From Conchocele bisecta (taxonomy: Eukaryota; Mollusca; Bivalvia; Lucinida; Thyasiridae), in NCBI GenBank assembly GCA_029237695.1, contig CM055280.1, positions 35,362,508-35,426,507 of the forward strand: 64,000 bases of DNA. The letters run 5' to 3'. How positions within the stretch are numbered: the first letter of the stretch is position 1; every line of letters begins with the position of its first letter. The position numbers and the translations under genes were made by a program. The notes under the pieces were generated by a model that made no database searches, had not been told where the DNA came from, and saw only the letters and a list, made by a program, of their open reading frames with translations. This document shows positions 33,952 to 45,043 of this stretch, piece by piece.

Positions 33952-34138
33952 CTTTCAGTGGCATACACCACTGCCTGCGCTAATCTTGTCAATATTATTA
34001 AAAAAATAATATGTTAAAATACTTCAAAATTGTGATTGATGGGCTGAGCCTGAGCTGTTCTGCACAGGCTCAGCCAATCAACTTGCTTCACTGCGATTTC
34101 AGATAGCCAACAAATGTTCAGAAACATTGACATCTGTA
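33952..34138 (-). mobile_element. Dispersed repeat, TATTGGCAATATCAACTCGC family, copy 3
   Basis: CACCACTGCCTGCGCTAATC, then a hairpin with GCCTGAGC / GCTCAGCC and AATCAACTTGCTT, as in the other copies. Confidence 0.55.
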
Positions 34139-34140
34139 GC

Positions 34141-34385
34141 CGATTTCAACAAAATTGCAAAGCATGCATGTAGCAAAGTGTACTTTGAGGGAATACTCAT
34201 ATATTTTTATTCATATATTTGAGGATTAAAAGTATGCAGAATTATTATAGTGAATTTATTACATTATCACAGCCACAGAATAAATTCACTATAATAAAAA
34301 ATAATAAATTTATCCTTAAATTGAAATTTTCTCCCTCAAAGTCTACTTAGCAAGATAAGTATACATTGCAATTTTGGTGAAATAG
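34141..34385 (+). mobile_element. Palindromic MITE, TTTCACCAACATTGCAAAGT family, copy 2
   Basis: CGATTTCAACAAAATTGCAA at the left and TTGCAATTTTGGTGAAATAG at the right, with the same inner TTACATTATCACAGCC motif as copy 1. Confidence 0.65.
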
Positions 34386-34429
34386 TCTACTGGACAAGTT
34401 TAATGCCAGCGGTTGTGTATATCCTTAAT

Positions 34430-34610
34430 TGTGGCTGTGACTGGAGAAATAGGGCCTATGGGATTTGTGACCAGTGTAGCTTCTGATCTAATATCTCACT
34501 CATGCAGCGTGATAACGATCTATATTTATTGTTAGAAGCATGGCGAGTGTTTCATTGATGGAATGGCGAACAGTACAGATCCTGACCACATCTATCCAGT
34601 CACAGCCACA
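34430..34610 (+). mobile_element. MITE, CTGTGACTGGAGAAAT family, copy 5
   Basis: TGTGGCTGTGACTGGAGAAA and the inverse TATCCAGTCACAGCCACA. An AATAAA on the minus strand within it (34525-34530) could serve the neighbouring long gene as a polyadenylation signal 247 bp after its stop. Confidence 0.75.
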
Positions 34611-34776
34611 ATTTACGACCAAACATCAGTTGTGTATACATACCCGATCAGTACACTAAAACCTATCTATACACAACTGTGTGATTTAAGGTGATGTCAA
34701 TGTACATCTATAAGACATCCTTTCTAATTGTCAGAGTGCACAATTCGGTACTCACGCGTGAATCTCCTTAGCTACT

Positions 34777-37700
34777 TCAACAATTTGTATTTTGCTTTTG
34801 CTTCTCAATTATATTTTGTTTAATCATCGCTTGAAACTGGATTTGCTTGGCACTTCGCGTGTCGAACTTTCTTGACTCAATATCTGCGGTATGTCTTTGT
34901 AAAACCGGAAACGTTTCTGATAATGCAATTGTCTGTTTTTGTCCATTTTCTGAATTCACTTCGTTTTTCATATCGTCGAATTGCCACAGCTGATTCTTAT
35001 GAAAATGTATCATAGTGTCCGTATTAATTCCGGATTGTGAGTTTACTCTGCTGTCTGATGTTCTAGGGTTTGTTATTACAACGATGCGATTGTCATTTGC
35101 TCTGTTTCTAGATATGTTTATTCTTTTCAATGTCTGTGGGTGATGATTCGTCGGTGGGACGGTAGCTCCAGCAGCTTCTTCGCCTACAAACGTGATACCA
35201 ATGTTATTTGTATCAATTACTGTCTTTTTAGCAATCATATTTGTTGAAAAATCGTTTTTAAGTGAGCGAAACATGTTGCCTCCGCCCTTACTTGGGGTAA
35301 GAAATGTAACTTTATCAACAATTGGTATCCTGTGATGATTGTTGTGCACGGTGTCTTGAAATACTATAGCCGTCTCAGAACTACGTCCTAACGGTTGATG
35401 CATGTGTGAATTAATCATGGTCACTTCATTCGACATCGGTACGCTAGGAACACGAAACATGTGTTTGTGGACGATGCTATTTGATTTCATGGTATCTGTA
35501 TGACCATGCTGATTTTCCAAACCATGTTGTGCATTAGCCTTTAACGTTTTAGGTTTGTCATTGCCGTTAAATATAGACACAGCTTCCATTCCTTGTTTAA
35601 TCATCCTGCCTGGTAAGTGTTGAGAATTAGATGCACTGATACTGTTTTTATTTTCGTTCACACTTTGAGTGAAACTACCTTCACCGGCCTTTAGTATTGG
35701 TAGCGGTGACCTATTTAATTCATTTTTGGTCGTTAAAATTACTTTATGTCCTTGTGTTCTCATCTTTGACATGCCTTCGATTGGAATGGAACCTCCACCA
35801 CTTTTAATGTGCGATACTGTGTTCGTCCCAGAGGCTGTATCCACTGTTCCGGGTTGAGGAACTGAGGAAATAGTATGTTGCGTATTTATGTTTCGAATCC
35901 TATGAACTTTTGACACACCTGTTTCCGTCTTGTGGTGATGTCCGTGGCGGCTTTGGTGATTGGCCTTGTTCAAATCTTTGGTACCTTTTAAGTCGGTGTG
36001 CGTCGTCGTAGGCTGTTGTTTATGCATATCTCCTGTAACATTAACGTTATCATGAGCATGTTGTACTTTATTCCGCGAAATACCTTTGCCACCATTTGAC
36101 ATTACAACAATACGTTTAGTATTAATGCTATGTTGTTTCACTAACGATATTGTATTTGTATTATGTGTGTTTCTTGCTGTCAACATCTTCTCCATATTAT
36201 GTTGTTGCCAAATAGTCTTTGGAATAGTAGAAATAATATTGCGACTCGATTCATGATTCGCGGTTGATCCACCACTAATCTGATCGTGTGCGGTGCGTTG
36301 CTGTTGAAACCGCTTGAGTGTCAGTAGTTCCCCGTGACCAGCGTTACTGAATACGGTACCAAAGGGAAAGCCAGTAAAAACACGGTTATCATCACCTATG
36401 ATAGAACCCAGTTCCGTGTTGACTGCTTCTGTTACTGTGTCTATAACAGCCCGACCGACATTCAGTACCTGACGCCCAATATTTCCCAATATGTGTTTAG
36501 TACTTAAATGTTGAACTCTTGCATTTTCATGAGTATTCAATTGCCGATTGGCGAATGGTGTAGCATCAGTGACAAGGTGCTTTCTAATACGAATAATGCT
36601 ATTAATAGTCCTGCCAATATTGCCAATATCTCGACCATTAGTCACTATGAACGTTCCAAGTTTGTTTCCACCGTTTGCGTTAATATGTGTATGTGTTTTA
36701 TTGTTTGTAAATCTAGTGTTTGATGCACCATTAAGAGCTACTAATGCACCATCAATTGGTGTTAATCTATCAGCTAGGAGTTTCCCAATATTTTGTAACA
36801 CATGTTGTGAATCATTTAATGATTTACGCTGTGCGTTAATTTGCTTTCCTGGTAACGATCTTTCTTCACTAATACTCCCAACTATCTGATTTATAGCGCT
36901 GGCAGTAGTTGTAGTTTTTAGTTTAGCGTTTTTGTTATTACTGTTTATTGTGTTATTGTGTGCTGTCAACGCACCATCTATTGGCGTTAACCGGTCGGCC
37001 AGAATTTGACCAGCATTCTGTAGAAACGCATTGTGTAGTTGAGATTTAACCTGATTTGTACGTTCCCTTGTACCATTATGAGCTATTAAAGCACCGTCTA
37101 TTGGCGTTAACCTGTCAGCCAGTGATTTACCAACATTTTGTAGAAATTTACTTTGCATGTCATTGGCCTGTGTCTGTCTGACACGCAATGGTTTACCTTG
37201 TTGTACAATCGTAATATCAGCTTGCGGCTTCATGTGTTCACTACTGAGTCCGTTAATAGCTTTTCCAGCGCTCTGTTGATGAATAATTGGCGTTTCGCTC
37301 ATTGGTTTGAGTTCTGGACCAATGTGTTCAGTGCGAGGTTGGAAAACAGGACTGACTTTGAAATGTGTTTTACTGCTGATGTGATTACTACCATCAATAG
37401 TATTGGTTGGGAAATTTACTTTCCCGACGTTTTGTAGAAAGGTGTTCGGTATGCCACGTGTCCAGTGTTCTGGTGGAATCTGTCTTCCCGGTGAAAACGC
37501 ACCCAAACCATTCTTGAAATGTGTTCCACCTATTCCGATCGTTGTTTTAACCGGTCTGTGTATGTTTCCTGGCCCTAATCTATGCCACCCTACATACAGT
37601 GGTGGAAGTGTGACAAGAGATACCAAGAATCCGATATCGCCTCTTTGGTTTAAATGTCGGTGATGGCCCAAGTTTGGGTTCATATCATTAGGAACATCGG

Positions 37701-40416
37701 GGTGAGTTTTTTTACCTATACCATTGTCACGTTCCAATGCATGTGTTTGTTTAATGTTTTCACCACTGCTTAACGGTAATTTGGTCATTTCAACATTAGT
37801 TGTACCACTCTCACTGATATCTGCTGTCATACTGAACGTGTTGGGTTTTTGTTGTCTAATGAGATGTTCCTTTGCAAAAACGTGATTATGGTTATCAGGA
37901 AATACTCCAAAATGCGATCCGATCGGTGAAATAATTTCAGCGGCCTCAGTAATACGTCCGTGCTGGTGTATGTTTGTTCCGACGGGTTGGTTCCAAATTT
38001 GATTTATGTTCACAGGCAAATGCGTCATTTGTTCCGTTGTTGTGAGTTCTATGTTCGACGATGACATTTGCTTGTCTTGGACCATTTGCCCGATGGCATG
38101 TTCCAATAACATTCCACCAGTTCCCGAAATATCTCCAACCTTTTGTAATGTTACGGGTGACTGAACATCATTTTGCCTAAGATTAGGGACAGCAGTTGTA
38201 GGAATAACATCTTCAACATTTCCCTGTCTGATGTGTCTCCATAAAATACCACCTGTATTTGTGACAGTTCTACCACGTTGTTCATTCACTCGTGATTCTG
38301 GAATGTGGTCCATAGTATTGGGTGTACTAATGTTAAGCCCATTACTATGGCCAATGCTACTTTGTATAATGTTTGGTTGTGGAACTATTTCCATATGCTG
38401 TCCGCTAGCTCCGACATTTCTGTCTAGTATGTTACCTACTCTTTGTAAGACGATTTGTGTTTCATGCCTACCGTTATTATCATTGCGCAACGTACCTGGT
38501 GTAGATATGATTGGACCTATCCCATGCCCGACCATGTTTATTTCCGCGATACTTTGTTTGTTTAAGGTCCCATCACTGCTTAAAATATTCCCACCTTTTT
38601 GTAACATCACGTCTGAACGGTGTGTAAAGCCGTTACCGACGTGATTGTCGCCATGACTCACTCCTACTGTAAATATAACAGGACGTCCGTTATTCATCAC
38701 CCTGTTAATATGATTAACATCTTGATTAGTTAATGTCCCATCACTGCTTAGAATATCGCCCACGTTTTGTAGCATCACGTCTTGTCGGTGCCGATTGCCA
38801 TTACCGACTGGGGGTTGCGCTGCTTTGAAGATGTTTGGCTCACCTGCGTTTATTTCTCCGATATTCGGCTGAAGGGCCGCCCTGTCGGTGTTGTGAATAT
38901 TACCAACATTCTGTAAAGTTATCCTTGGTTCTTCCATATGTGTCGCAGTATTTGGAGTAGAGGTCAATACAATACCTGGAACAAGTTCGCGTGCATTTAA
39001 TTGTCCTGTGTCGCGATTTAGATGAGTTCCATCACTATGTATAACGTTACCCACGTGTTGAAACATGATTTGTGGCCGAAGTTGCACGTCGTTTTTAGGC
39101 AATGTAACGACATTAGTGGTTTGGACGCGTGGTGTGTCCCCAGTAGCTTCTTGTTGATTAGTCCGTGTTAACTGTTGTCGGTTTCTCCCGAGTATATTAC
39201 CTATTCGTTGCAATCTGACCTCAGTTTGACTTGGCCGATTTTCTGGAAGTCGGTTAACGTTGACGCGCTCACCATGTTTTGCATTCATCCCGGTAGTGTG
39301 TGTTCCTTCTCTTCCAATTACATTTCCACCTCTCTGCAGAATAATTTCAGATATACCGATGCTGTTACTATGAGTATTTGTGGCATGTCCACCCGTGTTT
39401 GACACTTGTGCGGTCCTTGTCGGTGTCATTATTTGCCCATTTATATTTACAATAGTTCCAACTCTTTGTAGAATATTATCTGATAGACCTGTTTTGTCTC
39501 TATTATTTGGAAGCGTATTTGTGGCAGGAATTTCGATATTTGGTGCGTGTACATCGTTAGCTATCGATGTCCTGATTTGTCCTTCTCTATTTACAAAATG
39601 ATCTACTCTTTGTGAAATCAGACGTGGATTTTGGACATGTGCTCCTTGTGAAATTTGAGAACTTGAAACGGTGCCAAATCGTGGTGCTTGATTAACATTA
39701 TGTTCTTGTCTAACATTCTGCCTAAGGAAATTTTGATTTCTTCCTAATCTGTTACTATTTCTTGGAATTACGGTGTTACCATTCACATTTTGTGTGCTTT
39801 CTCTTATTATGTTATTCACTGACTGTATTTGGTTTAATAGCATTTGTACGGTGCGAATTACGTTCGGGTTCCTTTGGATATTATTGTCTTCCAGAGCGAG
39901 GGAGTTGGACATGCGCTGTTGTTGTATTATGTTCCTTAGCAACATCCACAATGCAGTTCGGTTTTGCCGCAATGCCTCTGGCAAAAACTGCGCGAAATGA
40001 GCTAACGTTTGGAATGGCGACGGTGCGTTCACCGATGCCTGTCGTAATTGATTCAGATCAAACAAAGCGCCTGTATTTCCTTGACGAAGTCGGTGTAGAA
40101 AGAAGCTGTCGCTAAATGAGTCTGGTTCTTGGGATACTGCCCCAGCATTCGTGCTTGAAGCTGCGTCAACGGCAGCCATCATCTGACCGTTTGGCGATAT
40201 GTTTTGTCGCGACACACGTGGACTCGTTTGCACGGCATTGCTTCTGTGCGCCTGCAACATATTCAGGTCGCGTCTGGATGACATTGGTTCTACTCCGGTC
40301 ATTGTAGATTGCGCTATTAATCGCCGGTTCCATTGTGGATCACGGGTGTTTCCCTGTCCGAATATGTCCGTGTATTGAGACAACACAACCAGGATGACGA
40401 GGATTGCCGAATGCAT
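34777..40416 (-). CDS. Large secreted cysteine-free repeat protein, 1879 aa
   Basis: One uninterrupted exon. The start is the ATG at 40416; the GTG codon three residues earlier is not a likely start. It opens with a signal peptide MHSAILVILVVLSQYTDIFG. The rest is rich in Asn, Gln, Thr, His and Gly. I find no Cys before the last residue. At least 14 diverged copies of a LQNVGNIL-like motif recur every 40-60 residues in the first two thirds. Three later copies carry LADRLTPIDGAL. An RGD (925-927) precedes a hydrophobic stretch FLVSLVTLPPLYVGW. I do not recognise the family. Signal peptide, composition and repeats suggest an extracellular matrix protein. A donor-like GCGTGAGTAC shortly after the stop may begin a 3' UTR intron. 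Confidence 0.85.
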   Translation of the reverse strand: MHSAILVILVVLSQYTDIFGQGNTRDPQWNRRLIAQSTMTGVEPMSSRRDLNMLQAHRSNAVQTSPRVSRQNISPNGQMMAAVDAASSTNAGAVSQEPDSFSDSFFLHRLRQGNTGALFDLNQLRQASVNAPSPFQTLAHFAQFLPEALRQNRTALWMLLRNIIQQQRMSNSLALEDNNIQRNPNVIRTVQMLLNQIQSVNNIIRESTQNVNGNTVIPRNSNRLGRNQNFLRQNVRQEHNVNQAPRFGTVSSSQISQGAHVQNPRLISQRVDHFVNREGQIRTSIANDVHAPNIEIPATNTLPNNRDKTGLSDNILQRVGTIVNINGQIMTPTRTAQVSNTGGHATNTHSNSIGISEIILQRGGNVIGREGTHTTGMNAKHGERVNVNRLPENRPSQTEVRLQRIGNILGRNRQQLTRTNQQEATGDTPRVQTTNVVTLPKNDVQLRPQIMFQHVGNVIHSDGTHLNRDTGQLNARELVPGIVLTSTPNTATHMEEPRITLQNVGNIHNTDRAALQPNIGEINAGEPNIFKAAQPPVGNGNRHRQDVMLQNVGDILSSDGTLTNQDVNHINRVMNNGRPVIFTVGVSHGDNHVGNGFTHRSDVMLQKGGNILSSDGTLNKQSIAEINMVGHGIGPIISTPGTLRNDNNGRHETQIVLQRVGNILDRNVGASGQHMEIVPQPNIIQSSIGHSNGLNISTPNTMDHIPESRVNEQRGRTVTNTGGILWRHIRQGNVEDVIPTTAVPNLRQNDVQSPVTLQKVGDISGTGGMLLEHAIGQMVQDKQMSSSNIELTTTEQMTHLPVNINQIWNQPVGTNIHQHGRITEAAEIISPIGSHFGVFPDNHNHVFAKEHLIRQQKPNTFSMTADISESGTTNVEMTKLPLSSGENIKQTHALERDNGIGKKTHPDVPNDMNPNLGHHRHLNQRGDIGFLVSLVTLPPLYVGWHRLGPGNIHRPVKTTIGIGGTHFKNGLGAFSPGRQIPPEHWTRGIPNTFLQNVGKVNFPTNTIDGSNHISSKTHFKVSPVFQPRTEHIGPELKPMSETPIIHQQSAGKAINGLSSEHMKPQADITIVQQGKPLRVRQTQANDMQSKFLQNVGKSLADRLTPIDGALIAHNGTRERTNQVKSQLHNAFLQNAGQILADRLTPIDGALTAHNNTINSNNKNAKLKTTTTASAINQIVGSISEERSLPGKQINAQRKSLNDSQHVLQNIGKLLADRLTPIDGALVALNGASNTRFTNNKTHTHINANGGNKLGTFIVTNGRDIGNIGRTINSIIRIRKHLVTDATPFANRQLNTHENARVQHLSTKHILGNIGRQVLNVGRAVIDTVTEAVNTELGSIIGDDNRVFTGFPFGTVFSNAGHGELLTLKRFQQQRTAHDQISGGSTANHESSRNIISTIPKTIWQQHNMEKMLTARNTHNTNTISLVKQHSINTKRIVVMSNGGKGISRNKVQHAHDNVNVTGDMHKQQPTTTHTDLKGTKDLNKANHQSRHGHHHKTETGVSKVHRIRNINTQHTISSVPQPGTVDTASGTNTVSHIKSGGGSIPIEGMSKMRTQGHKVILTTKNELNRSPLPILKAGEGSFTQSVNENKNSISASNSQHLPGRMIKQGMEAVSIFNGNDKPKTLKANAQHGLENQHGHTDTMKSNSIVHKHMFRVPSVPMSNEVTMINSHMHQPLGRSSETAIVFQDTVHNNHHRIPIVDKVTFLTPSKGGGNMFRSLKNDFSTNMIAKKTVIDTNNIGITFVGEEAAGATVPPTNHHPQTLKRINISRNRANDNRIVVITNPRTSDSRVNSQSGINTDTMIHFHKNQLWQFDDMKNEVNSENGQKQTIALSETFPVLQRHTADIESRKFDTRSAKQIQFQAMIKQNIIEKQKQNTNC

Positions 40417-40600
40417 TTCCGACACGCTGATGACGTAGTTGCTGCCACCAAATAGCGTGACGCCTATTATGTCGAAACTCTGAGAACCGTCGTTGTTTGT
40501 ACCGACTGTGTTGATTTCAACTTCAAAGAATATGTTCCTTCAGCCTGCTGGTGTAGAATACCCCAGCATTTGGAGTCGTTGTTGATTTTTATCTGGAAAG
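40417..40600 (-). other. Leader of the 1879-aa protein gene, open in frame
   Basis: Upstream of the ATG the same frame stays open for about 40 codons (VEINTVGTNNDGSQSFDIIG) back to a TGA, without another ATG. A good acceptor, TTTCTTTCCAG, lies at about 40591-40601 on this strand, so a 5' intron with a non-coding first exon is likely. Confidence 0.4.
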
Positions 40601-40794
40601 AAAGCAAAACATCATCACAGTGGAAGAAGTAAAATCTGGTACATGTATACATATGTGCTATGTCTGTATCACTAGAATCCGTCAGACCATCAGTCCGTCA
40701 TGTCAAGCATTGCTTCAGTCGAATGGGTTCAATGAATGGCTGGCATACAATGTTTGAACATCAGTGGTGTCGGCCGTTCTTTCGAATTCTTAAT

Positions 40795-41152
40795 CAAATG
40801 TGGTGGGTATGAAACAGACCAAGGTATATAAATACATTAATTATGCATAAAAGTATCAATAAGTGAAAAAACAAAAAAAAGCAAGGAAAACATGTATTAC
40901 ACCGAAATGTGATCAAACAAACATATGCCAATTTGCATAAAAGCTGGAAGACTTCAAATGTGTATGTTGGTTGTATAATTCTTCGCTAGCGCTCGAATAC
41001 AAATAAGTTCAAGAATTATTTTACTCCTAGTTATAACACATTAATGTAATGTGTTATAATAGGGAGTAAAACAATCTTGTTTACTTTTGATACTTTTATG
41101 TATATCTAATGTATTTATATACCTTGGTCCGTTACTCCAACATGTGCCAATA
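40795..41152 (+). mobile_element. Inverted-repeat MITE related to the intron-2 element ends
   Basis: ACCAAGGTATATAAATACAT at the left and the near inverse ATGTATTTATATACCTTGGT at the right, with inner AAAAGTATCAATAAGTGAAA. These match the subterminal sequence of the 4836-8290 element (AAATACATTAAATATGCCTA). A further single end is at 19391-19460. Confidence 0.65.
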
Positions 41153-41411
41153 CCGTCCTCCAATGATGGAATTAGCTATCCTATGTTGTTGGTCGTTGAG
41201 CTGACTATCATTTCATTTGCATTGAGTATGTCTCCATTTACCTTAAGGTTCACTTAAGCCGATACTAGGAGCCGTTTGTGTCGCCAACTGTGGCAGTACT
41301 GGCACAGTCCTTGCAATATGCAATAAGGCACATGCAGTGTATTTTATTTTCTAGTAATCGTGTTTTTGTATTCCCAGAGCACGACTGTCATTTCGACAGC
41401 TGATCGCAATT

Positions 41412-41869
41412 ATGGCTGTGACTGGAAAAATGGGGCTTATGGTATTTATTACCAGTGTATCTCCTGATCGAATAGCACATTCCTTTTAACAGGATAACGA
41501 TCTACTTATGTATATTGCTTGAAAGAAGCATGGCGAGTGTTTCATTGATATAATGGCGATTAACCCTTTGAACCCGAAATCCCGCTATAGCGGTTTATGC
41601 AAAAAGTGCAGATCCATATGAGCCGGCTCGTAACGAGCCGTCTCATCAGGATCTGCACTTTTTTAAAGTAATTTTAATATTTTTGAGAACAAAAAATATC
41701 CCCTTTTCATAAATGGACTAGTCTGAAAACCATTTTGTGACGGTTCGGTTGGTTGCAAAATGAACATATCAAAATCCATTCCAGTTACTTAGGGGTGAAA
41801 GGGTTAATGCTGATCTGGATCTACGCTGGTCGCAATACTAATAAGTCCTATTTCTCCAGTCACAGCCAA
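41412..41869 (+). mobile_element. MITE, CTGTGACTGGAGAAAT family, copy 6, with an insertion
   Basis: The usual ends are split by about 250 bp of another dispersed repeat (about 41563-41810). That repeat contains CTATAGCGGTTTATGCAAA, GAGCCGTCTCATCAGGATCT and ACTTTTT. Related copies of it lie at 30905-31015 and 44880-44945. Confidence 0.65.
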
Positions 41870-42039
41870 ATCTTTGTTCATGTTGTTGGTACATGTATTG
41901 GTATTGTCCATGATTCATTGAGAAGTTTCGCGTAAGCTAGGACTAGGACTAGGAAACGACAATTAATAGTTTAATAATGTATAGACGATGTACTTTACGC
42001 ATGTCCTATCTAAAAAATAAACATCACTTTTGTGATCGT

Positions 42040-42146
42040 TTGTGACATGTACCGTGACAATACAGCACAGTCCGTGACAAAAATCAACAAGTGCAAATTG
42101 CACTTGTTGATTTGTGTCACTGACACGTGCTGTATTGTCAAATTGC
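42040..42146. repeat. Hairpin around a CAAGTGCAAATTGCACTTG palindrome
   Basis: TTGACAATACAGCA-type arms and CAAGTGCAAATTGCACTTG at the centre give a near-perfect inverted repeat of about 105 bp. Confidence 0.6.
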
Positions 42147-43776
42147 TAATAAACTGCACTTGTAATGTAAACTTTTTCTGGTAGTCGTGTTCGGCGATTA
42201 TCATATTTCGCCTTACTATGTATTGTCATACAATGTATGAAAATTCTGCCCTATGCTAGGAACAGCATATCAGTGTATATCTGGAAAGTTATCAGTACAG
42301 CTGTGACAAGTGAAATTACGTATACAGGTGGCAACAGCTGTTTGACGCATCTGTTTTGAGATTGCGACCAGGGGCCCGTTTCACTAAACTTCGCACGAAT
42401 ACAATTTTCATAACTGCAAAATTATGATGGTCTGTAAATTTCACGTTAACAAAGTTTTCTTGTAAACAATGATTGGATTTACATTTATTGACCATATACT
42501 GCATATGCAGCCTATGTTCAATAACTGTAAATCCATCAATTGAAATTTCCAGACTATCCTAAATTTGCACTTACGAACATTTTAGTCGTACCCCAGCAAA
42601 CACACGACGTCGGTACGACGTCGGATCTAGGTCGGATCCAGGTCGCGACGTCGACGACTCAAATCCAACGTCAGTCCGACGTCGAAACCCCCACGTCGAA
42701 ACGACGTCGGATTACGACGTCGTATTGACGTTGTTTGCTAGTCGTAGTTCGTCGCGACACAAACACAACGTCGGTTGACGTCGGAATCACGACGTCGGAT
42801 CAACGTCCGTTTCCGATGTCGAATAGACGTCTGGTCCAGGTCGGGATTGGTATACACTAAAAGGTGACTCACTGTCAGCAGATCTATCTCTACGTTAGCC
42901 TATAGATACGCCAATGGAAGAGCAGCTGATCTGATTTCCACACCAACTTAATTCAGTTTAACCTTTATTTGCGACATGTTTAGGTCTATGTAATTAATCA
43001 TTTTATATCCTAGACGATTAATTTTGAGTATGTATTTAGGTTGGGCTGGGCGTACGTGCAATTGCATTAACATTGCAGAATTCTAGGTCAAGATTCTCAT
43101 GCGCGCGCGTAGTGTTGACAACAAACATGCTTTATTAGAGTCCGTGTCAAATGCCACTGGACCTGGTTCCCGCGTTACTGCATAGCGGTAGCCACAGATA
43201 CAGTAATACGCTGGTAAACAGCCGACCTGACTCATTCGGAAATATCTCGGATATTTTCGCCAAAGCGGATGTCTGGTTAATCTATAATCCCCGAGCTGCT
43301 CCAATTGTGTTTAGGTTATCCCGCCATTTCCGTTTTCTCTTTGTGATTTTAATTTGAAATTGGGGAAAGATCGACGTAATTTGAAGAAATTAACTTGTTT
43401 ATGTAAGTATATTGATGCATGCGTGTCAGCTAACATGTTTTCAATAACATTTTTGATACAAAAATACATGAGAACGCCGTGATCAGTTGATTCACGTTTC
43501 AATTCGTGAAATTATTTCGCCCCGTCTCACTTCGCACATTCCTATTCATGTGTTGTTAGTATATTGTCTCTATTCACCATTTACAAACAGCATGCATTAT
43601 TATATAATTGTGCCTTTAATGGATGTCTATGCGGTCGCGTTTTCTCAAATCTTGTAGGACAGCTATAGTAATTATAGATTTTGTCATCGTTACATACTGT
43701 CTTTGTTAAACTATTCGCCTTAGATAATGGCGCATATACTCAAAGTTTATTCGAATTTTACATCACACTGTACATG

Positions 43777-44180
43777 TACGGAGCCACCCAGGGGACGTAG
43801 AATTATTTTGTTTATTGTTAATTTGTTCCCACGAAATAACAATTCGTTCCCTCAATTTAGCAATTCGTTCCCACGAATTAACAATTTGTTCCCTCAATTT
43901 AACAATTCGTTCCCATGAAATAACAATTCGTTCCCACGGGAACGAATTGTTAATTCGTGGGAACGAATTGTTCATTCCCTCAAATTAACAATTCGTTCCC
44001 ACGATATAACAATTCGTTCCCACGATATAACAATTCGTTCCCACGAATTAAACCATTCGTTCCGTGGGAAAACTAATTGTTATTTCGTGGGAACGAATTG
44101 TTAAATTGAGGGAACGCATTGTTATTTCGTGAGAACGAATTAATATAAAAAATATTCTACGTCCCCTGCGGGGCTCCGTA
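43777..44180 (+). mobile_element. GAACGAATTGTTA foldback element
   Basis: TACGGAGCCACCCAGGGGAC and the inverse GTCCCCTGCGGGGCTCCGTA are the ends. The left arm is a run of about 20-bp units such as AACAATTCGTTCCCACGAA. Units are inverted around 43935-43970 and again towards the right end. It is a second family in this window whose arms are tandem repeats. Confidence 0.75.
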
Positions 44181-44421
44181 AAAAGGAAGTATGCTGATTT
44201 ATACACATATTTCTTGTTGGTGAAATTACTTTCTTACATGAGTGGCTATTTATAGAAAGAATTTACAAGTTTCATAGGAAACGAGATTTGAAGCTGTAAC
44301 GCTCATCGAACATGTATTCGGTAGTGGTCTACAACATATACATTAGGCCATAAAAATAAGGACTTTGGCAGTCACGGGGTGTGCAAAATGTGCAGCGGGA
44401 GAACGACTTCTTTTTAAATTA

Positions 44422-44555
44422 ATTTGTTTGTGTTTGAGATGTTCGTGTGTGATTTTATTTCAAGTTGCCAGATACATATTTGTGTGATTGTATTCATGCA
44501 TATATGCATCTGGCAACTTGAAAAGAAATCAGAGACGAACATCTCAAACAAAAGG
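44422..44555 (+). repeat. Hairpin of about 130 bp
   Basis: TTTGTTTGTGTTTGAGATGT at the left pairs with ACATCTCAAACAAA at the right. Inner arms TTTCAAGTTGCCAGAT and the inverse flank the loop. Confidence 0.65.
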
Positions 44556-45043
44556 AAAATGTTATATAAAGTTACGATAAACTCTTTAGATGTGAAAAAT
44601 CACAAGATGATTGGATTTAACATATTGTTCATGGTAATGTTTTTTATTGATCATGTGGCAAAAGTACACTTTTATTCTCCATGACGATAAAATGCTAGAC
44701 GCACAGAGATTATTCAGTCGCGGCGATATCTGAGAACCAAAGTACCTTTGATGGCCTAACGTATACTAGTGTATTATTATTATTAACCATTTCAACCCTG
44801 GTTATCCTACCTTGTCTTTTTCACACTATTTGTGTACTATTCCATTTATGACAAAAGACAATTCTAGATGAATAATAGTGGCAAATGCGGCAGATCCTGA
44901 TGAGGCGACGAGCCGTCTCATCTGGATATACATTGTTTGCACATGTTGGCTTTATGGAGGTATACATCATGTAAAGGCTAATACTTAAAGATATGCAAAC
45001 ATTTGTATGCTTTCATAATTGTGTTGTTTTATGTATATTTCAG

